DNA of 5,442 nucleotides. It comes from an uncultured Acetatifactor sp. (GTDB taxonomy: Bacteria > Bacillota > Clostridia > Lachnospirales > Lachnospiraceae). Positions 1 through 5,309 of the stretch are shown here, piece by piece; the first letter of the stretch is position 1, and each line of letters begins with the position of its first letter. The DNA is taken from NCBI GenBank assembly GCA_947644185.1, contig CANRZC010000181.1:1-5442 (forward strand), read 5' to 3'. Position numbers and translations under genes: made by a program. Under the pieces are notes generated by a model. It saw nothing but the letters and a program-made list of their open reading frames with translations, did no database searches and was not told the DNA's origin.

Positions 1-40
1 ATTCTGGCTGTGCTATGACAGCTATCTACAGTGATTTCCC

Positions 41-961
41 TCAGGCTTTTTTCTGAAGCTCCTCAGATACCACAGCAGCCAGGGCAATGGAATTCACCTT
101 GGTCTCAAAGGTATCCGAACGGCTGGTTAAGATAACAGGCACCTTTGTGCCGGTCAAAATACAGCCATTCTTCATGTTCACCATATGTACGATGGCCTTG
201 TATACCAGGTTGCCCGCATGGATGTCCGGGAAAAGCAGCACATCTGCATCTCCCTGGATCTTTCTATGGGTGGCTCCTTTGTGCTTTGCAGCCTCCGGAT
301 CGATTGCCAAGTCCAGAGACAGGGGTCCATCGATAATACATCCGGGTATCTGCCCCTCCTGGCACATCTTTGTCAGCTCCGCTGCCTCCACAGTGGCAGG
401 CATCTTCGGATTCACTACTTCCACTGCCGCCAAGGGCGCTACCTTTGGCATGTCAATCCCACAGGCATTGCAGACAGGAATGGTATTCTGTATGATATGA
501 GCCTTGTCCTCCAATGTAGGATAGGTCATAAAAGCCACATCCGTCAAAAACAGCAGTCTGTCAATGGTGGGAACCTCGAATACCGCCACATGGGACAGGG
601 GCTTCCCTGTGCGCAGGCCCACCTCTTTGTCCAGCACGCTCTTGAGGAAATCCTTTGTGTCAATGATTCCCTTCATATACATGTCTGCCTTGCCCTCATG
701 GGCTAATTTCACAGCCTTCAGAGAAGCTGCTATCATATCCGGCTCATCGATGATCTCATAATCCGTCAGATCCATTCCAATTTCCGCCGCTATCTGGCGA
801 ATCTTGCTTTCGTCCCCCACCAAAATCGCGTCAGCAATTCCTCTGGCCTTCGCCTCCTTCACAGCCTCCAGTACAGCGGAATCCTGTGCCACAGACACGG
901 ACACAATCTTCTTGCTGCACTTCTTGACTCTTGCCATAATGTCATCAAAACCCTGCTTCAT
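41..961 (-). CDS. ptb: Phosphate butyryltransferase (Ptb)
   Basis: This cytoplasmic enzyme converts butyryl-CoA and phosphate to butyryl phosphate and CoA, the step before butyrate kinase makes ATP in butyrate fermentation. The 306-residue product matches the roughly 300-residue length of the PTA/PTB family (PF01515). Family-like stretches include MKGIIDTKDFL (96-106), DGPLSLDLAID (211-221), FPDIHAGN (244-251) and SRSDTFETK (280-288). The length and the DGPLSLD and DIHAGN blocks fit Ptb better than the longer or differently built acetate enzyme Pta, although a broad-specificity acyl transferase cannot be excluded. The ATG at 961 follows AAAGGAAG with a gap of about 10 bases. A butyrate kinase gene (buk) usually lies just downstream. 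Only 40 bases remain before the window edge and they hold no start codon, so buk cannot be confirmed. The gene lies downstream of the importer operon on the same strand but appears to have its own promoter. Confidence 0.9.
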   Translation of the reverse strand: MKQGFDDIMARVKKCSKKIVSVSVAQDSAVLEAVKEAKARGIADAILVGDESKIRQIAAEIGMDLTDYEIIDEPDMIAASLKAVKLAHEGKADMYMKGIIDTKDFLKSVLDKEVGLRTGKPLSHVAVFEVPTIDRLLFLTDVAFMTYPTLEDKAHIIQNTIPVCNACGIDMPKVAPLAAVEVVNPKMPATVEAAELTKMCQEGQIPGCIIDGPLSLDLAIDPEAAKHKGATHRKIQGDADVLLFPDIHAGNLVYKAIVHMVNMKNGCILTGTKVPVILTSRSDTFETKVNSIALAAVVSEELQKKA

Positions 962-1008
962 TTTTCATTTACTTCCTTTCTGCCTCACGGGCATCTTTTT
1001 GTTCTGTT

Positions 1009-1046
1009 ATCCGGCGGTTTGGAATCTTCTGGAAACCTGGTCGGAT
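1009..1046 (-). promoter_or_regulatory. Nested dyad in the ptb leader (possible leader hairpin or operator)
   Basis: Two nested inverted repeats are visible. The outer arms are ATCCG (1009-1013) and CGGAT (1042-1046). The inner arms are GGTTT (1016-1020) and AAACC (1033-1037), around a 12-base loop. The arms are separated by a 2-by-4-base internal bulge, so an RNA would have 10 base pairs in total. The element lies between the candidate ptb promoter and the ptb ribosome-binding site, about 50 bases upstream of the start codon. No U-run follows on the minus strand, so it does not look like a simple terminator. I do not recognise it as a known riboswitch, and chance is possible. Confidence 0.3.
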
Positions 1047-1083
1047 TTCTTCTTATGATAAATACTTTCATCTGCTATCAAGA

Positions 1084-1112
1084 ATCATAGCACACAGATA
1101 CACAAAATGCAA
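1084..1112 (-). promoter_or_regulatory. Candidate ptb promoter (extended -10 type)
   Basis: On the minus strand TTGCAT (1107-1112) is followed by a 17-base spacer and TATGAT (1084-1089). The -10 box matches 5 of 6 consensus bases and is preceded by TG plus one base, an extended -10. The -35 box is weak (3 of 6). Transcription would start near 1077, giving a leader of about 115 bases before ptb. The promoter begins only a few bases after the ATPase stop codon, and I see no terminator between them. The gene may therefore be transcribed both from here and by readthrough from the importer operon. Confidence 0.45.
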
Positions 1113-1115
1113 TAG

Positions 1116-1868
1116 TCAGCCGTCAGCTCCAAACCCCTCTCGCACTGTGGCCAGAAAGCGCTTTGTCCGCTCTTCTTTTGGCGCTTCAAAGACTTCCTGG
1201 GGTGGCCCTTCCTCCACAATCACTCCCTCATCCATGAAAATCACATGGTTCGCCACATGCCTTGCAAACTGCATCTCATGGGTCACAATCACCATAGTCC
1301 TGCCCTCAGCTGCCAGATTCCGCATCACATTCAGCACTTCCCCCACCAGCTCTGGATCCAGCGCAGAAGTAGGTTCATCAAAGTAAATCACCTCCGGTTC
1401 TGAGACAATGGCTCTGGCGATAGCCACCCGTTGCTGCTGCCCGCCAGAAAGCTGATGGGGATAGGCATCTGCCCGATCCGCCATGCCCACCTTTTCTAAG
1501 GCCTGGAGCCCTGCAGTCTTTGCCTGGTCTCTGGGAACTTTACGGGCCACCACCAATCCCTCTGTCACATTCTGGAGAGCGGTCTTGTTGCGGAACAGAT
1601 TGTAATTCTGGAATACAAAGGAAGTCTTTTTCCGAAGCCCCGCAATATCTCGTTTTGTCACCTTGTTCAGCTGATAGCGGGCTTCGTCAAAGATCATCTC
1701 CCCCTTCTCCGCCCGCTCCAAAAAATTGATACAGCGTAAGAGCGTGGTCTTCCCAGAGCCGCTGGGGCCAATGATTGCCACCACGTCTCCTTTGTCCACT
1801 TTCATATCCACCCCTTTTAAGACTTTTATGTCTTGAAAAGATTTCTCTATCCCTTTTACTTCCAGCAT
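1116..1868 (-). CDS. Polar amino acid ABC transporter, ATP-binding subunit
   Basis: This cytoplasmic ATPase subunit drives amino acid import with the permease and lipoprotein encoded upstream. From the ATG at 1868 it is 250 residues, normal for the GlnQ/HisP/TcyC-type family. All nucleotide-binding motifs are intact: Walker A GPSGSGKT (34-41), Q-loop Gln87, signature LSGGQ (140-144), Walker B VIYFDE (160-165), D-loop SALD (168-171) and H-loop His197. The LLRCINFLERAEKG stretch after Walker A is typical of polar amino acid ATPases. A GTG at 1877 would add three residues, but its GGAG is only one base away. The same GGAG sits 10 bases before the ATG, and MLEVKGIEKSF is a normal family start, so I chose ATG 1868. 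It is the third gene of the operon, 42 bases after the permease. The resemblance of the other two subunits to cystine systems suggests a TcyC-like role, but an ATPase alone does not reveal the substrate. Confidence 0.93.
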   Translation of the reverse strand: MLEVKGIEKSFQDIKVLKGVDMKVDKGDVVAIIGPSGSGKTTLLRCINFLERAEKGEMIFDEARYQLNKVTKRDIAGLRKKTSFVFQNYNLFRNKTALQNVTEGLVVARKVPRDQAKTAGLQALEKVGMADRADAYPHQLSGGQQQRVAIARAIVSEPEVIYFDEPTSALDPELVGEVLNVMRNLAAEGRTMVIVTHEMQFARHVANHVIFMDEGVIVEEGPPQEVFEAPKEERTKRFLATVREGFGADG

Positions 1869-1910
1869 GATCCTCACACTCCAATAGATTGGGTCTCACA
1901 GTTTATGGGC

Positions 1911-2570
1911 TCAATAGGTCTTCAGCCGCTTCTCACAGTAGCTCTGGAGCATTGTCAGAACTGTACAAAACAGCAGATAGACAAAAGCCACCTCACAGTA
2001 TATGGCCATGACTTCAAAGCTTCGGGCTGCTATGCGCTGTCCCGCCAAGAACATTTCCGCCACTGTAATATTAGCTGCCAGGGACGTGTCCTTCACCAGC
2101 CCAATCAGAGAATTGCTCAAAGGCGGAAAAGCGGTTCGCATGGCCTGAGGCAAAACGATCCTTGCCATAATCTGCAGATAATTCATCCCCACGCAGTACC
2201 CCGCCTCTATCTGTCCTACAGGTACCGCTTCAATGGCGGCCCGCACGGTCTCAGAAGCGTAAGCGCCTGTATTAAAGGAAAATACAATGATTGCCGAGGG
2301 GATGGCATCCAGTATAATGCCCACGCTGGGCAGACCATAAAAGATAACGAAAAGCTGCACCAGAAGCGGTGTGCCCCTTATGATCCACACGTAGATCCTT
2401 GCGATTTGCTTTAGCACCGGAATCTTCGCCACCTGCACCATTGCGGTAATAAGCGCAATAAGTAGCCCCAGGGAAAAGGAAATCAAAGTAAGTGGAATCG
2501 TGACTCGTAGTCCTGGCAAAAGGATCTGCCAGAAAGAATCCAGCATCAGCTGCCAAACTCGTTCATTCAT
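1911..2570 (-). CDS. Polar amino acid (cystine-like) ABC transporter permease
   Basis: This integral membrane subunit forms the translocation channel of the importer. It has 219 residues, normal for the HisM/GlnP family (PF00528), with hydrophobic segments around 22-46, 56-80, 88-108, 147-165 and 183-207, consistent with about five membrane passes. Family hallmarks are RGTPLLVQ (65-72), the GAYASETVRAAI stretch (102-113), an EAA-type loop that contacts the ATPase (about 122-143, starting EAGYCVG and ending IVLPQA) and the PPLSNSLIGLVKDTSL stretch (149-164). The overall wording resembles the L-cystine permease TcyB of Bacillus as I remember it, but polar amino acid permeases are hard to tell apart. 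The ATG at 2570 follows AGGCGG with a 4-base gap. It starts 39 bases after the binding-protein stop and ends 42 bases before the ATPase start, so the three genes are almost certainly one operon. Confidence 0.92.
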   Translation of the reverse strand: MNERVWQLMLDSFWQILLPGLRVTIPLTLISFSLGLLIALITAMVQVAKIPVLKQIARIYVWIIRGTPLLVQLFVIFYGLPSVGIILDAIPSAIIVFSFNTGAYASETVRAAIEAVPVGQIEAGYCVGMNYLQIMARIVLPQAMRTAFPPLSNSLIGLVKDTSLAANITVAEMFLAGQRIAARSFEVMAIYCEVAFVYLLFCTVLTMLQSYCEKRLKTY

Positions 2571-2609
2571 GGTACCGCCTGCTTTCTGTGTTCATTGATT
2601 GTCCTGTGT

Positions 2610-3458
2610 CTATTGGCTGGTGACATCCATGCCAAAATACTTCTCAGACAGCTCTTTGAGCTCTCCCGAAGCCCGCAGCTCGTCAATGGCCTTGTTGATA
2701 GCCTCCAACAAATCCTCATTTCCCTTTTTCACAGGGACAAGTGAAGAAGAAACGTCCTCTGTCCATGCCACCACCTTCACGTCCGCGTCAGGATTCTTTT
2801 TCAGGTAATCGGAAAAGGCAGTCTCCACATTCAGTGTAGCGTCAGCTCTTCCCGTCAGCAGCAGATCCACACACTGGGACACGGCGTCCACGCCCACCAG
2901 CTCTGCGCCATACTCTTCTGCCATTTTCCCCCAGCTACTGGTCAGATTCTGAGCAGCCTTTTTGCCGTCCAAATCCTCAAAGCTCTTGATCTCCTCATTG
3001 TCGCCCTTTACCATCAAAGCCCCGCGAATATAGGTGTAGGGCTGAGAAAAATCATATTTCAGGGCTCTCTCGTCGGAATACTCCACCTCGTTGATCACAG
3101 TGTCAATCCGCCCGGAGTCCATGCTGGTAAACAGGGAATCCCATTCCGCCTCCACGAACTCTGCTTCCACCCCCAGCTTCTCAGCAATCTTTCTGCCTAT
3201 CTCCACGTCGAATCCCACCAGCTCACCGCTCTCATCATGATAGCTGTTGGGAGAATAAGTCCCCTCTGTGCCGATGATGATCTTGCCAGCCTCTAAAATC
3301 TTCGCCAGCTGATCACCCTCTGCGGCATTGGATTCCTGGCTTTCCCCAGAGCTCTTCGAATCTGCTCCATCCTGTCCGCCACAGCCTGCCAGCATAGATA
3401 CCGCCATGGCCGCAGACACAAAGGCCATTCCTATCTTTTTCCATTCTTTTCTTCTCAT
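2610..3458 (-). CDS. Amino acid (probably cystine) ABC transporter substrate-binding lipoprotein
   Basis: This membrane-anchored extracellular binding protein delivers substrate to the permease. From the ATG at 3458 it is 282 residues. It has a basic N-terminus (MRRKEWKK), a hydrophobic core and a lipobox LAGC ending at Cys26, so a type II lipoprotein signal is clear. A Ser/Gly/Glu-rich linker (about 27-48) leads to a type 2 periplasmic-binding fold (PF00497, about 55-277). The family signature GFDVEIGRKIAEKLG is at 82-96 and the probable ligand-carboxylate Arg131 lies in SDERALKYDF. The stretches INEVEYSDER, NLTSSWGKMAEEYGAE and GRADATLN resemble cystine-binding TcyA/FliY proteins. The reading frame is open to 3545, but that start would lie at the predicted transcription start and spoil the signal peptide. 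Where most relatives have Asp after ATLN, this protein has Val211 followed by Glu212. It is the first gene of the importer operon. Confidence 0.92.
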   Translation of the reverse strand: MRRKEWKKIGMAFVSAAMAVSMLAGCGGQDGADSKSSGESQESNAAEGDQLAKILEAGKIIIGTEGTYSPNSYHDESGELVGFDVEIGRKIAEKLGVEAEFVEAEWDSLFTSMDSGRIDTVINEVEYSDERALKYDFSQPYTYIRGALMVKGDNEEIKSFEDLDGKKAAQNLTSSWGKMAEEYGAELVGVDAVSQCVDLLLTGRADATLNVETAFSDYLKKNPDADVKVVAWTEDVSSSLVPVKKGNEDLLEAINKAIDELRASGELKELSEKYFGMDVTSQ

Positions 3459-3462
3459 TTTT

Positions 3463-3474
3463 CCTCGCTCCCTT
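3463..3474 (-). promoter_or_regulatory. Ribosome-binding site that fixes the binding-protein start
   Basis: On the minus strand AAGGGAG (3468-3474) lies 9 bases before the ATG at 3458, with a second GAGG (3463-3466) 4 bases before it. This places translation at the signal-peptide methionine rather than at the in-frame ATGs at 3500, 3518 and 3545. Confidence 0.8.
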
Positions 3475-3553
3475 CTGTGTGCTTCTCCCCCGAAATCCAT
3501 TGCTTTCCACACATCCATCCCTGTTTTCAGATAGTCTCCCCTCACCGCTGCCT

Positions 3554-3582
3554 ATTATAGCACATTTGCCTTTTCCTGGCAA
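3554..3582 (-). promoter_or_regulatory. Promoter of the amino acid importer operon
   Basis: On the minus strand TTGCCA (3577-3582, 5 of 6 consensus) is followed by a 17-base spacer and a perfect TATAAT (3554-3559). The -10 box is preceded by TGC, an extended -10. This is the strongest promoter match in the window. Transcription should start near 3547, leaving a leader of about 90 bases before the ATG at 3458. I see no T-box or other known riboswitch pattern in that leader. Confidence 0.75.
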
Positions 3583-3584
3583 AT
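3564..3584. promoter_or_regulatory. Perfect 7-bp inverted repeat over the importer promoter, candidate operator
   Basis: ATTTGCC (3564-3570) and GGCAAAT (3578-3584) are perfect inverted copies separated by 7 bases. The right arm covers the -35 box of the importer promoter and the left arm lies in its spacer, so a bound dimeric protein would block RNA polymerase. Arm centres are 14 bases apart, off an exact helical turn. The element is also about 85 bases upstream of the candidate sdaAB transcription start. No regulator gene is in the window and I cannot match the site to a known regulator. Confidence 0.5.
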
Positions 3585-3623
3585 ATTTATACGGAATCTT
3601 ATAAAGCACATTATTCCCATCTC

Positions 3624-3652
3624 TTGCTTTTTCTTTGAAATTCATATATAGT
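3624..3652 (+). promoter_or_regulatory. Candidate promoter of the serine dehydratase genes
   Basis: TTGCTT (3624-3629, 3 of 6 consensus) is followed by a 17-base spacer and TATAGT (3647-3652, 5 of 6). Transcription would begin near 3659, about 45 bases before the sdaAB start. An alternative is TGGCAA (3577-3582), a 17-base spacer and TATAAA (3600-3605), which would start near 3612 and use the right arm of the inverted repeat as its -35 box. The weak -35 boxes would fit a promoter that needs an activator, but that is inference. Confidence 0.4.
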
Positions 3653-3687
3653 AAAAACAGGAAACAAAATCAGAGTACAAGAGGAGC

Positions 3688-3694
3688 AAAGGAG
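3688..3694 (+). promoter_or_regulatory. Ribosome-binding site that fixes the sdaAB start
   Basis: AAAGGAG lies 9 bases before the ATG at 3704. The frame is open further upstream to an ATG at 3635, but that start lies upstream of the preferred transcription start and would add 23 residues not expected in the family. Confidence 0.8.
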
Positions 3695-3703
3695 TCAGAC
3701 ATT

Positions 3704-4381
3704 ATGAATTCATTCGATATCATTGGCCCTGTCATGGTAGGCCCTTCCAGCTCTCACACAGCGGGAGCTGTCAAAATCGGAAATATTTCCCAGAAACTAT
3801 TGGGTTCCCCTGTCAGAACGGCCCATATCTTCTTCCACGGCTCTTTCCTTGCCACTGGCAAAGGGCATGGCACTGACAGAGCACTTGTGGCAGGTCTTTT
3901 GGGCTTTCCTGTGGATGATCCCAGGATTCCAGACAGCTTTCGCTACGCCCAGGAAGCCGGCATGGAATACCATCTGTCTGGCATAGATTTGGGCGATGTG
4001 CACCCCAATTCTGTCAAATTACTTTTAGGCGGCGATGAGGGGAAGAAAATAGAAATTGTAGCTGCCTCTGTGGGTGGCGGCGCCATTCGTGTCACAGAGA
4101 TCGATGGGCTACCTGCCAATTTCTCTGGCGATTATCCTACTCTTGTAGTAAACAATCTGGATCAGCCCGGGCATGTGACAGAGATTACCTCAATGCTCAG
4201 CCATAAGTCCATCAATATCGCTACCATGCAGCTGTACCGCTCTTCCAAAGGGGGACATGCTGTCATTGTGCTGGAATGCGATCAGGAAGTACCTGCGGAA
4301 GCTATCCGCTGGCTGTCCCATCTGGAGGGCATTTTAAAGGTGACCTATCTGGGGCTGGCAGCCCCTGTGTCCCAGGGATAA
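3704..4381 (+). CDS. sdaAB: L-serine dehydratase, iron-sulfur-dependent, beta subunit
   Basis: This is the regulatory and partner subunit of the two-subunit [4Fe-4S] L-serine dehydratase (L-serine ammonia-lyase), which deaminates L-serine to pyruvate and ammonia in the cytoplasm. From the ATG at 3704 it has 225 residues, usual for Bacillus and Clostridium beta subunits. The SDH_beta domain (PF03315) occupies about 2-140 and begins with the hallmark IIGPVMVGPSSSHTAGA (6-22), including the conserved SSSHT at 15-19. GTDRALVAGLLGF and HPNSVKLLL are further typical stretches. A C-terminal ACT domain starts at PTLVVNNLDQPGHV (145-158) and runs to about 217; in this family it is thought to take part in allosteric response to serine. 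The alpha subunit gene follows after 58 bases on the same strand. The beta-before-alpha order is the usual arrangement in Firmicutes. Confidence 0.95.
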   Translation: MNSFDIIGPVMVGPSSSHTAGAVKIGNISQKLLGSPVRTAHIFFHGSFLATGKGHGTDRALVAGLLGFPVDDPRIPDSFRYAQEAGMEYHLSGIDLGDVHPNSVKLLLGGDEGKKIEIVAASVGGGAIRVTEIDGLPANFSGDYPTLVVNNLDQPGHVTEITSMLSHKSINIATMQLYRSSKGGHAVIVLECDQEVPAEAIRWLSHLEGILKVTYLGLAAPVSQG

Positions 4382-4428
4382 GATATCGGACGACGCGCTG
4401 TGAACATACAATGCTATACACATAGAAT

Positions 4429-4433
4429 GGAGG
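4429..4433 (+). promoter_or_regulatory. Ribosome-binding site of sdaAA
   Basis: GGAGG lies 6 bases before the ATG at 4440, an ideal spacing. It indicates strong, independent translation of the alpha subunit from the shared transcript. Confidence 0.8.
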
Positions 4434-4439
4434 CCCTAT

Positions 4440-5309
4440 ATGTACCAATCATTTGAGGAAATTATTACAATAGAAAAGGAAACCGGCAAAAGCTTCTGGG
4501 AAATCGTAAGGGACCATGATTGTCGGGAAATGGAGATATCGAAGGAGGAAGCATTTTCCCGTATGCAGGCCATGTACCAGGCCATGCGGGACGCAGACAG
4601 CTCCTATGATCCTTCCCTTTCCTCCGCCAGCGGATTGGTAGGCGGAGACGGAGAAAAGGTGGCGGCTGCCCGCCAAAAAGAGAAGCTCCTCTGTGGCTCC
4701 TTCCTGGGACTTGTCATGGAAAAGGCTGTTAAAATGGGAGAATCCAACGCCTGCATGCGGCGCATCGTAGCCGCTCCCACAGCAGGCTCCTGCGGCGTAC
4801 TGCCAGCAGTATTCCTCTCTCTGGAAGAGGAAAAAGGATATTCCATAGAGGAGCTGGTGAAGGCCCTCTATGTCAGCGCCGGTATCGGCGGTATCATTGC
4901 GAAACGGGCATCTGTATCCGGAGCTGCCGGCGGCTGCCAGGCGGAAATCGGAGCTGCCTCTGCAATGGCGGCAGGCGGGGTTGCCTTTTTATTGGGGGGC
5001 GACGCAGAGGCCATCGCCCATGCTGCAGCCCTGGCCATGAAAAATCTTCTGGGGCTTGCCTGCGATCCAGTGGCTGGACTGGTGGAAGTCCCCTGTGTGA
5101 AACGCAATGTCATCGGAGCGGTAAACGCTCTCACCTCCGCGGATCTGGTGGGGGCCGGCATCCGCAGCAAGATTCCGCCAGACGAGGTATTTGATGCTAT
5201 GCGAAGTGTGGGCAAAATGTTGCCAGAGGATCTCCGGGAGACAGGAAAGGGCGGCCTTGCGGCCACCCCTACAGGAATTGCTTTCCGGGAAGGCCTGAAG
5301 ACCTTCTAG
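4440..5309 (+). CDS. sdaAA: L-serine dehydratase, iron-sulfur-dependent, alpha subunit
   Basis: This is the catalytic subunit of the [4Fe-4S] L-serine dehydratase, where a cluster iron acts as Lewis acid to eliminate the serine hydroxyl, giving pyruvate and ammonia. The 289-residue length is normal for a separate alpha subunit (SDH_alpha, PF03313). Key stretches are APTAGSCGVLPA (112-123), GAAGGCQAEIG (161-171), ACDPVAGLVEVPC (207-219) and TGKGGLAATPTG (268-279). Cys166, Cys208 and Cys219 are spaced 42 and 11 residues apart. As I recall, this matches the three cluster-ligand cysteines of the Legionella pneumophila enzyme, so the cluster site appears complete. There is no C-terminal cysteine like the one in the fused one-chain enzymes. 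The start at 4440 is supported by GGAGG. The gene ends tail-to-tail with a minus-strand reading frame and I see no strong terminator after it. Such clusters are oxygen-labile, which fits an anaerobe. Confidence 0.95.
   Translation: MYQSFEEIITIEKETGKSFWEIVRDHDCREMEISKEEAFSRMQAMYQAMRDADSSYDPSLSSASGLVGGDGEKVAAARQKEKLLCGSFLGLVMEKAVKMGESNACMRRIVAAPTAGSCGVLPAVFLSLEEEKGYSIEELVKALYVSAGIGGIIAKRASVSGAAGGCQAEIGAASAMAAGGVAFLLGGDAEAIAHAAALAMKNLLGLACDPVAGLVEVPCVKRNVIGAVNALTSADLVGAGIRSKIPPDEVFDAMRSVGKMLPEDLRETGKGGLAATPTGIAFREGLKTF

Noticed and set aside
7..22. Hairpin GCTGT-N6-ACAGC downstream of ptb
   Set aside because: The stem is only 5 base pairs and no U-run is visible before the window ends. It is too weak to call a terminator.
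185..706. 173-residue plus-strand open frame inside ptb (also the frames at 87-500 and 564-761)
   Set aside because: These lie antisense to a clearly recognisable ptb, lack family features and have compositions typical of shadow translation.
1881..1892. Short dyad CCAAT-AG-ATTGG beside the ATPase ribosome-binding site
   Set aside because: With only two bases between the arms the stem would be about 4 base pairs. It could slightly mask the GGAG but is well within chance.
1833..2414. 193-residue plus-strand open frame
   Set aside because: It is antisense to the permease and the ATPase start, rich in His, Cys and Gln with no domain pattern, and crosses a gene boundary. It is a shadow frame.
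3459..3545. N-terminal extension of the binding protein using upstream in-frame ATGs
   Set aside because: It would put 29 charged residues before a clean lipoprotein signal peptide, starts at the predicted transcription start, and lacks the strong ribosome-binding site seen at 3463-3474.
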